Below are positions 17,229-26,290 of a stretch of DNA of 46,348 nucleotides, piece by piece. Source of the stretch: an uncultured Clostridia bacterium (GTDB taxonomy: Bacteria > Bacillota > Clostridia > Lachnospirales > CAG-274). The notes under the pieces were generated by a model that searched no databases, had not been told where the DNA came from, and saw only the letters and a list, made by a program, of their open reading frames with translations. The position numbers and the translations under genes were made by a program. Within the stretch, counting starts at the first letter, position 1, and each line of letters opens with the position of its first letter. The stretch spans positions 1 to 46,348 of the forward strand of contig CALWOZ010000021.1 of the NCBI GenBank assembly GCA_944383305.1. Reading direction: 5' to 3'.

Positions 17229-19624
17229 TCTAACCCCTCCTTAATATATGCTGGTATATCCCAGTTAGAAAAATCTCCTTTACTATTAATCAATATATCC
17301 ATTGCAAAAGATGGCTTTTTATCAATACACTTTTCTGCTAAGTCGTAACTATCTTTTGATAATACCATAAAATTTTCAACGCATTTTAAAGATAAAAATC
17401 TTTTTTGTATATTTTTGACATAATTTTTCTTATCTAATTTTAAATAATTTATGCATCTATATTGTTTAAATTTATACAATTGTGGAATTATTTTTCTTGT
17501 CTTTATATATTCATTTCTAAATTTAATAATTTTTTTTGCAATATTAAGATTTTTAATACCTGTAATAAAATCAATGTTAATATTTATAAAGGCATCTTCA
17601 AAACTTCGTGCATTATACCCATTTTCTTCTGTTTGATATACAACACATATTTTGCCATCTTCATCTTTTATAAAACTTTCTGTTTCTGTATCTATGCGAA
17701 ATATTTTGTCTTTTATTTCTAAGCTTTGTAATATTTCTTTTTCATTTTTTGAATTATTTTCTTTTATTTGCTCTTTAAAAAATTTTCTTAAATTATTACC
17801 TATATGTGTAGCTTCACAAACCCTACATTTTACTCCTTTAGTTTTATCTTCACTGTTTTCATTTTTCTTTATATTTCCATTTTTATTAATTTTTGGGTCT
17901 TTCTTATAAGTATCAAAATCAGTAATTATTAATGTTTTTATACCTATAAAATTTAAAAAATTAGCATATTTTTGAGCATAATTACCAACTGTAATAATTG
18001 ATATATTTTGAGATAGCATCGGTAGTACATTTTTACCTAAATTTTCATTTTCTTTATCAATTTTTTTCATCATAGCAGGTAATAAAATTCTTTCAGTTTC
18101 TCCTTCAATTAATATTACTTTATCTGCAAAAAATATTTCTGCCATACCTAAATTTAAATTTTGTTTCAGAAATTTAAAATATGATGGTCGTTGTTCTTTT
18201 TCATTTTTATTGGATTTTTCATTTACATCCTTAATTAATTCTTTTGTTTCTTTCCTTTTTTTATGTTCATAAGAAATTTCTAAGTTTTTTAGACTTTTTA
18301 CTTCAATTTTGTTATTTTGTTTTAGTAAATATTTTATATTATCAAAATTACATTCTGAAACTATATGTGATGAATGTGTTGTCATTAAAGTTTGTAAATT
18401 TATACTATATTCTGTTTCACCCTTTTTAAATTTTTTACCTTCTTCTAAAATATCTTTAATATTTTTTATAAATATGTATTGCATTTGAGGGTGAGTGTGT
18501 GCTTCTGGTTCTTCTATAAATAATAAATTTATATCGGCAGGGGCTTCATCTCGTTTTATATCTTTTCTAAAATCACTTAATAAAGTTTCTATCTTTATTA
18601 TTATACTTATCAAATTAAGATAACCCAATCCATTATAATGTTCTGGTAAGTTATTTTCTTGATTTGTATCATCACTGTACACAACAGTAGTATTGCTATT
18701 TAGTAAATTTTCGCTCTCAATATTAGACATTATATTTAAAAATGTTTCATTTTGGTTTCTGCCACCAAATTTTGAAATTTTATTAATTAATGGCTCAAAT
18801 ATATCTTTATACACCTTTGTTAGCATATCATCTGTTTCATCAATATTATTTTCTAATGTGTTTAAATGTGATTTTGTATTATCATTTTTATTTAACTTTT
18901 TATAGTATTCATTTGTTAAAGATGACAACTGCTTTTTATTAATATTAGAAACATCTCTTTTGGCATCTATATATCTAAAGTTAATTATTTTATTTATGTT
19001 TTCTATTTTTTTAGATACTTCTTTAACTGGTTCGCCCTTATTATTAGCTAAAATAGCACTTTGTTTAAACTCAAAATAATTTGCATATCGTTTTGTTATA
19101 AATTTTAAGAAAAGTTTTTTATTATTATCTTTATTATCTTTATTATCTTTATTTTCTTTATTATCTTTATTTATTTGTTTCTCAATTTTATATTCATTAA
19201 AATCCTTTTTTAAAATGTTAAATTGATTTTCGCTAATAGTATATTCAAATTTAATAATAGCAGTTTTAATTTGATCATCTAAATCAAGTATAACTTCTTT
19301 TAAATTATTTAAATTATCATTTTCATCATACTCAATATACATATACATTATAATGCCATTATCTTCATTGTCCTCCTTATCTAATTTTAAATCTTTTTCA
19401 TTAATTACATATTCAGAAAGCTTTTTTTGAAAACTTATACTAAAATCAAAATATTCAAATTGCTTTTCTTTTTTATCATATGCTATACATTTTTTTAATA
19501 TTGACAATATGGAAGTCTTTCCGCAATTATTTTTACCTATAATGATAGATAGGTCATCTTCAAAATCTATCGTAATATTTTGTAGTAACCTAAAATTCTT
19601 TATTTCTAACTTAGATACTTTCAT
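17210..19624 (-). CDS. OLD-family ATPase-TOPRIM nuclease (GajA-like)
   Basis: This 804-residue protein is the first gene of the operon. It has an ABC/SMC-type ATPase head (IIGKNNCGKTS at 28-38; Walker B LLFIEEPEAH near 368; H-loop TTHSSH) split by a helical insertion that contains a Lys/Asn/Asp repeat. A TOPRIM nuclease domain follows, with VILIEGETE near 503 and ITDFDTYK near 570. OLD nucleases nick or cut DNA and form Gabija with a UvrD partner, which follows here. AAAGGA precedes the ATG, and a strong promoter lies about 45 bases upstream. Typical GajA is nearer 580 residues, so this is a large variant. Confidence 0.88.
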   Translation of the reverse strand: MKVSKLEIKNFRLLQNITIDFEDDLSIIIGKNNCGKTSILSILKKCIAYDKKEKQFEYFDFSISFQKKLSEYVINEKDLKLDKEDNEDNGIIMYMYIEYDENDNLNNLKEVILDLDDQIKTAIIKFEYTISENQFNILKKDFNEYKIEKQINKDNKENKDNKDNKDNNKKLFLKFITKRYANYFEFKQSAILANNKGEPVKEVSKKIENINKIINFRYIDAKRDVSNINKKQLSSLTNEYYKKLNKNDNTKSHLNTLENNIDETDDMLTKVYKDIFEPLINKISKFGGRNQNETFLNIMSNIESENLLNSNTTVVYSDDTNQENNLPEHYNGLGYLNLISIIIKIETLLSDFRKDIKRDEAPADINLLFIEEPEAHTHPQMQYIFIKNIKDILEEGKKFKKGETEYSINLQTLMTTHSSHIVSECNFDNIKYLLKQNNKIEVKSLKNLEISYEHKKRKETKELIKDVNEKSNKNEKEQRPSYFKFLKQNLNLGMAEIFFADKVILIEGETERILLPAMMKKIDKENENLGKNVLPMLSQNISIITVGNYAQKYANFLNFIGIKTLIITDFDTYKKDPKINKNGNIKKNENSEDKTKGVKCRVCEATHIGNNLRKFFKEQIKENNSKNEKEILQSLEIKDKIFRIDTETESFIKDEDGKICVVYQTEENGYNARSFEDAFININIDFITGIKNLNIAKKIIKFRNEYIKTRKIIPQLYKFKQYRCINYLKLDKKNYVKNIQKRFLSLKCVENFMVLSKDSYDLAEKCIDKKPSFAMDILINSKGDFSNWDIPAYIKEGLEWIQQD
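19122..19166. repeat. 9-bp microsatellite inside OLD gene
   Basis: The unit TTATCTTTA recurs about five times with one variant, encoding a KDN/KEN tract in the ATPase insertion. The unit is a multiple of three, so slippage changes linker length without a frameshift. Confidence 0.7.
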
Positions 19625-19665
19625 AATCTTGTCCTTTCATACTAAAATTATACTTTTATATGCAA

Positions 19666-19694
19666 AATATAACATCTAGTTCTAAAATTGTCAA
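19666..19694 (-). promoter_or_regulatory. Promoter of the four-gene defence operon
   Basis: On the minus strand TTGACA (19689-19694) and TATATT (19666-19671) are separated by exactly 17 bases, about 42 bases upstream of the OLD start codon. This near-consensus promoter shows the operon is expressed independently of the restriction genes upstream. Confidence 0.8.
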
Positions 19695-19710
19695 TATTTG
19701 TATTATAAAT

Positions 19711-19762
19711 AATCATATAAAAAGACAAATTGATAAAAATCAATTTGTCTTTTTATATGATT
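19711..19762. terminator. Perfect 23-bp terminator between the two defence units
   Basis: AATCATATAAAAAGACAA (start of the left arm, 19711-19733) pairs perfectly with 19740-19762 around TAAAAA. It begins at the stop codon of the LlaJI-type gene and ends 16 bases before the next promoter. It insulates the restriction-modification unit from the OLD operon. Confidence 0.85.
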
Positions 19763-20969
19763 ATTTCACAACTATATTTTTTGTTTTTTCTTCTATAAAA
19801 TTACATAATTCATATGAAATTAAATTATCTTTTGTTAAAAAAATATTCATTATTTTTTTTATATCCACAAGAATTGTAATTATATATTCAAATAAATATT
19901 CTGGCTTGTTATTCTCTTCTAGTGCATATCCTATATACTCAAATAATTCTGAATTTAAATTTCCAGGGATAATAAAAATATTATAAATATTTTTATTATC
20001 AAATTTATTTTTTATATATTTTCCGTAACTTATTTGTTTTATTATGTCTGATGAATTAGGTAAATTATTAACATTTTTCGTTATTCCATATTTATAATAT
20101 TTAGAATCTAATATATAAATACTATTATTTTTTATCATAATAGTATCGGGATATAAATAATTATTCTCAAATTTATGATGTGTTTTTTCAATATACCACT
20201 GAGTCTTAGGTAAATATTCTTTTTTATTTTCTATTCCAAAAATATTATTTATCATAAATTCCCAAATATATTCAAATTTATTAACTCCAATAAAAATATC
20301 TCTATTTTCAAAATTACTAGAATAATACTCTAAAATATTTAACATAGCATTCAAAATTTTAAGTTTTATATCATTGAATGTACTTTCTTTTTCTAACAAT
20401 ATAATTTTTTTGAACATCGTATAATTATATGATATAAATGGTTTATCTGGTAAATTTTCAGTAAATAACCAACCCAATTTCAAAAAACTTTCATACACTA
20501 TCCATTTATGTACTTCAGTTATTTTATTATCTTTTGAATTAATAGTATTATTACATATATATTTTAAATAATATAGTTCATCATTTTCTATGTATGGCTT
20601 AATTTTTTTTATTGTATTTTTCCAGTTTATTTTACCAGCATCAGTTTTATTATCAATATTTATTTTTTTATTATAATACCCATTATTTAAAAAATCCTCA
20701 ATTATAAGCAAATATTCATTTAAAGGAAATTCATTATAATCTTGTTCTAAATCATTTAAAATATTATCATAATTTTTACCTTTAAGTTTTTTATATTTAT
20801 TAATAACTTTAATTAATAAAATTATGTCTTTACGAATTTTATATTTATTTTGATTAAATTCATATCCTAATGGAAAATTTATTTTTAATTTATTATTTTC
20901 TATTCTAATACCTACAAAATCATTGCTATTGTTAGTACATATATCATATAACATATAATCTTTATTCAT
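19761..20969 (-). CDS. LlaJI-type restriction endonuclease (McrC-like subunit)
   Basis: This 402-residue protein is the nuclease partner of the McrB-like ATPase. Similarity to LlaJI-family endonucleases is visible in FPLNEYLLIIEDFLNNGYY, GKINWKNTIKKIKP and VHKWIVYESFLKLGWLF. A PD-(D/E)xK nuclease core appears near the C-terminus: LYPDTIMIKNN, then IYILDSKYYKYG (D and DxK near residues 271-286). The start at 20969 is chosen because GAGGA precedes it and it overlaps the ATPase stop by eight bases; the longer upstream frame lies inside the ATPase gene. It ends at a strong terminator. Confidence 0.82.
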   Translation of the reverse strand: MNKDYMLYDICTNNSNDFVGIRIENNKLKINFPLGYEFNQNKYKIRKDIILLIKVINKYKKLKGKNYDNILNDLEQDYNEFPLNEYLLIIEDFLNNGYYNKKINIDNKTDAGKINWKNTIKKIKPYIENDELYYLKYICNNTINSKDNKITEVHKWIVYESFLKLGWLFTENLPDKPFISYNYTMFKKIILLEKESTFNDIKLKILNAMLNILEYYSSNFENRDIFIGVNKFEYIWEFMINNIFGIENKKEYLPKTQWYIEKTHHKFENNYLYPDTIMIKNNSIYILDSKYYKYGITKNVNNLPNSSDIIKQISYGKYIKNKFDNKNIYNIFIIPGNLNSELFEYIGYALEENNKPEYLFEYIITILVDIKKIMNIFLTKDNLISYELCNFIEEKTKNIVVK

Positions 20970-22713
20970 TTGTTGTTTCCTCAATAAATGATATTTTAAA
21001 TACATTATTAAAACGATCATTTCCAGTATAAACATTAAAATTGTTTATAATTTCATCTAAACATCTATTTTTATTATTCAAATTAAATATTTCTTCTCGA
21101 TTATATTTAAATACATCATCCCATAAATACTTTATTACTTTGTTTGAAAATTTTTCACAATTTTTCAAATCGTATTCTTTAATAAAGTATGCACCTATTC
21201 TTTTATCTTGGTTATTTATAATACTATCATTTAGTTCTAAAATTTTATCATTTATAGTTAAAGCAAATTCAGCCCAAGTAATATTAGTGTCTAATATCAT
21301 TGTGTTAGCATATTTAGAATTTAAAATATCATTAGGTATATGTTTCATTTCCCATCTTCTCTGAAAAGCAGTATCTAGTGTAAAAACATTTTGATCAGAG
21401 GTATTCATCGTAGCTAATATAAAAAGATTTTTAGGTATCATTATTTTCTCCTCTTCGCTACCATATATATAATTTGATATATCGTAATTAGTTATGCTGT
21501 AAATACTCTGTCCTTCAGAATTTCTATCTAAAAGTTGAAATACTTCTCCAAAAATACTAGGTGCATTCCCCCTATTAATTTCTTCTATAATGAGATAATA
21601 GTTATTATTTGAATCTTCTATTGATTTTTTTAAAATTTTACTAAATGGTCCTGGACAAAATTTATATACAAGTTTATTTTCTTCTTCAATTTTTTCTATA
21701 CAAGGCATTATTTGTCCAATAAAGTCAGAATAAGTGTAATCTGGATAAAAAACAACACGTTCTATAAAAGAGTCATTATCTACAAAATTACTTTGTATAT
21801 AATAACTTTTACCACAACCTGGTACACCATACAAAATAATGTTTGAAGCTTTATCCAACTTATTAGTTTTATTACTGTAAATACTCTCTGACACTTCTGG
21901 GAAATTTCTATTATTTATGTATTCCATAAATTTTTTAAGTACTCTTATTTGTTCATCACTTTGTTGTATATTCGAAAAATCATAATGATAAACTTTATTC
22001 AACATTAACGCAGCATAAACTCTTATAGCAAAAAATTTTGATACATTCCCTTTAAATTCTTGAGAATCTAATTTAATATAATTTTTATCATCTTCAATTG
22101 TGATTGTTTTTACTTGTTGATTAGAACTATTTTTAGAATTTAATATATCTATTTCTTTTTCCATTTCTTTCAAAGTATTATATTTTAAATTAACATTTAA
22201 ATTTTCAATTTTTAATAGATCATATACATTAAACCCCATAGTATTTAAGCATTTTACTTGAACAGTTAGTGAATCAACTTCATCGACTTTAATTCTATTT
22301 GTTTCTTTTCCACCAGCTATTGAAGATTCATTAAGGTATGAACTTAATATAAATATTTTTTTAATTTTAGGCGAAATCAAAAATTCTATATTGTCATCTA
22401 TTTTTTGCTTTAACATAGGCAATAATTGTTGATTTATTATAGTATTGCCTTTTTTTGTTGCAATTGCTGAAAATGAAACTGTAACATCATCATATTCTTC
22501 AACCCCTTTTATATAACCATTATACATACCGTATTTTCTTTCTTCAGTTACATCATATTTTTCTATATTTAGATTTTCACCTCTATTTATAACCTCTATA
22601 ACTTTATATAAAAAATCATTTTCGTCTTTATAACCATATAAATTTAATATTTTTTTTGAAAAATCCTCTTTTAACTTCGAATAAAAATCATTTGTTATAA
22701 ACAATGTTTGCAT
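20962..22713 (-). CDS. McrB-like AAA+ GTPase of restriction system
   Basis: This 583-residue protein has an unrecognised N-terminal domain (1-230), probably DNA-binding, and a McrB-type AAA+ motor: Walker A LYGVPGCGKSYYIQ (about 298), the McrB-type signature LIIEEINRGNAPSIFGE (about 372) and sensor ATMNTSDQNVFTLD (about 437) followed by FQRRWEM. McrB-like motors use GTP to translocate DNA and activate a nuclease subunit, here the next gene. The methyltransferase gene lies 16 bases upstream, which makes this a modification-dependent or LlaJI-like type II restriction operon. Confidence 0.87.
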   Translation of the reverse strand: MQTLFITNDFYSKLKEDFSKKILNLYGYKDENDFLYKVIEVINRGENLNIEKYDVTEERKYGMYNGYIKGVEEYDDVTVSFSAIATKKGNTIINQQLLPMLKQKIDDNIEFLISPKIKKIFILSSYLNESSIAGGKETNRIKVDEVDSLTVQVKCLNTMGFNVYDLLKIENLNVNLKYNTLKEMEKEIDILNSKNSSNQQVKTITIEDDKNYIKLDSQEFKGNVSKFFAIRVYAALMLNKVYHYDFSNIQQSDEQIRVLKKFMEYINNRNFPEVSESIYSNKTNKLDKASNIILYGVPGCGKSYYIQSNFVDNDSFIERVVFYPDYTYSDFIGQIMPCIEKIEEENKLVYKFCPGPFSKILKKSIEDSNNNYYLIIEEINRGNAPSIFGEVFQLLDRNSEGQSIYSITNYDISNYIYGSEEEKIMIPKNLFILATMNTSDQNVFTLDTAFQRRWEMKHIPNDILNSKYANTMILDTNITWAEFALTINDKILELNDSIINNQDKRIGAYFIKEYDLKNCEKFSNKVIKYLWDDVFKYNREEIFNLNNKNRCLDEIINNFNVYTGNDRFNNVFKISFIEETTNE

Positions 22714-22729
22714 ATATTTACTCCTATAA

Positions 22730-24565
22730 TTAATAATTAATTATCAATACTTCTTTCCTTGTACAATGTTTTATTTCTATTATCTTAAAATTATGAGTTT
22801 TTATCCATTCATTTAGCAGATAGTTAACCTTACCTCTATGCTCTATAACATTAGATAATATAAATTTATATCCTAAATTATTTAATTCAGTTAATTTTTC
22901 TAGCAATTTAGTTTCTAAGTCCGCACTCCAACCTTTAAATCCTCTTTTTCCATCATTATATGTGGCATTTGTTATAAAATATGGTGGATCAAAGTAAAAT
23001 ACTGTATCTTTATTAAATTCACTGTAATTTATCTCCAAAAAGTCCATACTATACAAAAAATATTTATTAGTTTTAGGTACAAATTTTTTTATTCTTTCAG
23101 CAGTTGTTTCATTGTATGAACAATTACCAACAGGTGTGTTGAACTCTAACTTAGAATTAAATCGTAACTGATTTTGAAAACAAAACATTTGCAAAATAAA
23201 TAATATTAATGGCGATTTATCTTTATTATTATAATAGTTTCTAAATTTTATAAAATTTTCTTTATTTGATTTTTCTAAATTAAAATTTTTTATAATTTCT
23301 TCTATTCTTTCAATCAAACTATATTTATCACTATTTAATATCAATTTAAGTATATCTACTACAAAATAATTATAATCATTATAAATAACTTTATCCATAG
23401 CAGTAATATTTGCACCTACATTGAATGCTCCTCCCATAACATCAAAAAATGTATCTATATGTTTTGGCAAAACTTTTACTATATCAGAAACTATATTATC
23501 TTTACTTCCTGAATAATTTAAAGGAGATTTAATAATATTTAAATCTTTTTTTATATAAATCAATACCTCATTTAGAGTTTTCCCTTTCTTGCTTGAATTT
23601 AGATTTTTATATTCTCTATAAGGAATTTCTTTTATTATAACTTCATTATTTATGGAAAATTTTTTTAATAAAAATACTAACTCATCTAAATCTATTATCC
23701 CTTGAGAACTATAACTAATTATTATATCTTTAAACTGAGCTTGTCTTATTAAATCTTCAAAAGCAAATAGAGCCTTTTTCTTTTTTGAATAATCTGATTT
23801 TTTTGTATTTATGGTTCTTCTTCCAGTTATACCATTTATATCTGGATAATCATATTTAGCTATTGTTTCTAATAAATGATAAGCAGATGAATATTCTGTA
23901 ATGGTATACGGTGTATCTATATAAAGTATATCCCCTTTAATATTTCTAATAAGTAAATTCGAATCTTGACAATAAACTTTATTGTTTTTCAATTCAGTAA
24001 CTTTATTTATTTCTAATGGTAAAATCTTTAATTGTTTAAAAGCTCTTTTATCCCAATTCTTTAAAAATGCTTCATATGTTCCAGATGTATTAGAAATACT
24101 CATTACACTTTCTATTAAAGAAGCTAATAAATAATAATATTCATTATTGTTTATTAATTTTTTTTTATATAATTCTTCTATCTCTATTCTTATTCCATCA
24201 ATTATAATTGAATTTTCTTCTGTAAAGTATTGCCTATTATTTTTAGGAGAATACTGAGATGTTATAAAATAATTATCTTTATATAAAAAATTTTTTTCAT
24301 TTAAATATTCAAATGGGCATTTATGATACACTTTGCGAAAGTTTTCAAATTTGGGAATATCATTATTCAATATTTTAGCTTTATTTATAGCATACGAGTA
24401 ATACATAAAATCATTAGAAATAATATTATATTTACTTTTAAAAAAATCGCCAACCGCTCCTGTTCCTGCAAATAAATCACAAAATATATCTCCATCAATT
24501 TCATTTTCTGAGATAAAGTCATTTATATGCTCTAATAATCTAGTCTTATTTCCTATGTATCTCAT
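22730..24565 (-). CDS. Fused double D12-class DNA adenine methyltransferase
   Basis: This 611-residue protein contains two complete Dam/D12-type N6-adenine methyltransferase domains in series. The first has MRYIGNKTRLLEHI, the SAM motif FCDLFAGTGAVGDFF (28-42) and the catalytic DTPYT (about 219). The second has LNYSGSKDNIVSDI, FFDVMGGAFNVGANI (about 378) and FDPPYF (about 523). This tandem layout is that of M.FokI, where each domain methylates one strand of an asymmetric site. It should protect host DNA from the McrB/LlaJI-type nuclease encoded next. The start has AGGAGA upstream. LlaJI itself uses cytosine methyltransferases, so this pairing differs. Confidence 0.88.
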   Translation of the reverse strand: MRYIGNKTRLLEHINDFISENEIDGDIFCDLFAGTGAVGDFFKSKYNIISNDFMYYSYAINKAKILNNDIPKFENFRKVYHKCPFEYLNEKNFLYKDNYFITSQYSPKNNRQYFTEENSIIIDGIRIEIEELYKKKLINNNEYYYLLASLIESVMSISNTSGTYEAFLKNWDKRAFKQLKILPLEINKVTELKNNKVYCQDSNLLIRNIKGDILYIDTPYTITEYSSAYHLLETIAKYDYPDINGITGRRTINTKKSDYSKKKKALFAFEDLIRQAQFKDIIISYSSQGIIDLDELVFLLKKFSINNEVIIKEIPYREYKNLNSSKKGKTLNEVLIYIKKDLNIIKSPLNYSGSKDNIVSDIVKVLPKHIDTFFDVMGGAFNVGANITAMDKVIYNDYNYFVVDILKLILNSDKYSLIERIEEIIKNFNLEKSNKENFIKFRNYYNNKDKSPLILFILQMFCFQNQLRFNSKLEFNTPVGNCSYNETTAERIKKFVPKTNKYFLYSMDFLEINYSEFNKDTVFYFDPPYFITNATYNDGKRGFKGWSADLETKLLEKLTELNNLGYKFILSNVIEHRGKVNYLLNEWIKTHNFKIIEIKHCTRKEVLIINY

Positions 24566-24617
24566 ATATTTAAAATCTCCTAATATAGTATCAAATTAAT
24601 AAAAATCACTATATAAA

Positions 24618-24646
24618 ATATTATCATGTATCTACACTTTTTTCAA
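24618..24646 (-). promoter_or_regulatory. Promoter of restriction-modification operon
   Basis: TTGAAA (24641-24646) and TAATAT (24618-24623) lie 17 bases apart on the minus strand, about 50 bases before the methyltransferase start. Expression of methylase first fits safe establishment in a new host. Confidence 0.7.
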
Positions 24647-24725
24647 CTATAATTTTTATTCTGCACTTATATTCTACTTATTTCACTCTATATCTTCTTT
24701 TTCAATCTTATATATTGTTAAATTG

Positions 24726-25418
24726 TTAGTTATAGGGGGTGTAAAAATGAACTGGGGTGTAGTCCATTTCCCTAAAATTTAATAATTCTTTCATACCAAC
24801 TAATTTTTTAACATTTTTAAGCACAGTATTTTTAAAGTTTGAATATTTAAAGCTACATAAATTTTTTACCATTTCAAAAATAAACAAGTTTTTGTTAATA
24901 TTTTTGGGCAGACTATCCCTGTCCATTTCATTTTTTAGTTTTGTTGGCTTTATCTTGTTAGCTTTTATATCATTTTTTTCTTTTAAATCTATGCTTATAT
25001 TATCTTGACTATTATTTTTTGTTTCTTCTGACTTTACTTCATCTTTAATATTTCCTGTTGTAGCTTGTTCAAACATTTCTAACACTTCTTGCTCTTCTTG
25101 TTCAGTAACCTTTTCTACTTTTTCTACATTTTTAACATTTTCTATATTTTCCACATTAATAACATATAAATTTGATGTTTGTTTTCCTGTTGTATCTAAA
25201 AATCTTTCTATTTTTTCAATAAAGCCTGTTTCTACAAGGTTATTTAAAGCCCTTTTTGTTGTAGAAACAGATATATTTAAGTCTTTAGATATAGTTTTTA
25301 TGCTAGGAAAACATACTAAATCTTTGTTAGCTCTATCTAATAAATACAAAATTACACTTAAAGCTCTGCTTTTTAAATTACATTTGTATAACATATTTTT
25401 TATATCACATTTTTGCAT
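24726..25418 (-). CDS. Winged helix-turn-helix protein of ICE
   Basis: This is a 230-residue protein, read from the ATG at 25418, which has AAAGGAG upstream and lies 13 bases after the C39-like gene stop. A winged HTH spans about residues 30-85 (CFPSIKTISKDLNISVSTTK, then LVETGFIEKIER). It is followed by an acidic Val/Glu-rich linker and a C-terminal helical region. Similar HTH proteins with long linkers sit next to transfer genes in clostridial ICEs and may act in replication or regulation. The role is not proven. Confidence 0.7.
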   Translation of the reverse strand: MQKCDIKNMLYKCNLKSRALSVILYLLDRANKDLVCFPSIKTISKDLNISVSTTKRALNNLVETGFIEKIERFLDTTGKQTSNLYVINVENIENVKNVEKVEKVTEQEEQEVLEMFEQATTGNIKDEVKSEETKNNSQDNISIDLKEKNDIKANKIKPTKLKNEMDRDSLPKNINKNLFIFEMVKNLCSFKYSNFKNTVLKNVKKLVGMKELLNFREMDYTPVHFYTPYN

Positions 25419-25431
25419 AATAACATCTCCT

Positions 25432-26238
25432 TTAATTCCATATACTCCAGAAAGCCCCACCTGCTCCTGCACCTTTTCTAGCTTCATTCATTATTAAGTC
25501 TATATCAAACTGTTGTTTGCTTCTACTATAACTAGCAGGGTCTGCAACAAGTATTTTACCATCGCTTGTTATTCCTCTTAATACGATAAAATGCCCACTA
25601 TTTGTAAAAGTACCTTTACCCATAAGAGCAACTACTAATTTACCATTATTAAGTGCATCTACAACCTTTGCCTTATCATTTCCTAACCCCTCCACATTAA
25701 GCCCAAAAGCTTTTGCACAATTTGGTATTAAGCTATGATAAGAGCCACTGCCTACGGCATAATAGCCATTTTTAACGCTCCAGTTACAAAGGTAAATAGG
25801 ATCATATATTTGCCCTGTTAAACTAGATACTACAATAGCCATAGAAGTCGGTCCACAACCGTGAGTACCGACTTTATCTCTACCATACAACTGATTTTTG
25901 TATTTTTCGTCTAATTGATTGAAGTAAACTACATCTACTGCACTATCAGTAAAAACTATATCTCCATATTCTTGCCCTTCGGCGTCTATAAAATCTTTGT
26001 CATAAATGCCTATACTTTGATTATATCCATAATCTTTTTGAAATTGTTCTATTGCTAATATTTCATCTCCAAAAATAAACTGCTTAAACATATCTAAAGG
26101 ATTTGTAATCAAATACACAAAAAAGGCTATTAAAACTAATAACCCAACAACAGTACCGACTATTATATTAAAGACTTTTTTCCTGTTTTCTTCATCTAAA
26201 GCCATTTGCAATAGTATTTTTATTAAAATTTGTTTCAT
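25432..26238 (-). CDS. Membrane-anchored C39-like cysteine peptidase
   Basis: This 268-residue protein has a membrane helix at about 24-43 (VGTVVGLLVLIAFFVYLI) and a C39-like papain-fold domain from about residue 110. The catalytic Cys is in GTHGCGPTSMAIV, the His in SGHFIVLRG and the Asp in LVADPAS. In clostridial ICEs this position, downstream of VirB4, holds a wall hydrolase or peptidase (CD1108-type protein) that helps open the peptidoglycan or process transfer proteins. The first 11 codons are duplicated at 27413-27445. Confidence 0.78.
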   Translation of the reverse strand: MKQILIKILLQMALDEENRKKVFNIIVGTVVGLLVLIAFFVYLITNPLDMFKQFIFGDEILAIEQFQKDYGYNQSIGIYDKDFIDAEGQEYGDIVFTDSAVDVVYFNQLDEKYKNQLYGRDKVGTHGCGPTSMAIVVSSLTGQIYDPIYLCNWSVKNGYYAVGSGSYHSLIPNCAKAFGLNVEGLGNDKAKVVDALNNGKLVVALMGKGTFTNSGHFIVLRGITSDGKILVADPASYSRSKQQFDIDLIMNEARKGAGAGGAFWSIWN

Positions 26239-26266
26239 ATAATCAACCTTTCATATAATTTTGCAT

Positions 26267-26290
26267 AAAAAAACACCCTTAAAAGAGTGC
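26267..26290 (-). terminator. Terminator after SLOG gene copy 1
   Basis: CACTC/GGGTG stem on the minus strand followed by TTTTTTT, starting at the SLOG stop codon. The same hairpin follows copy 2. Confidence 0.75.

Noticed and set aside
15309-19624. Plain Gabija system
   Set aside because: Domain order matches GajA/GajB, but both proteins are markedly longer and two further genes are tightly joined in the same operon, so a simple Gabija label would hide the rest.
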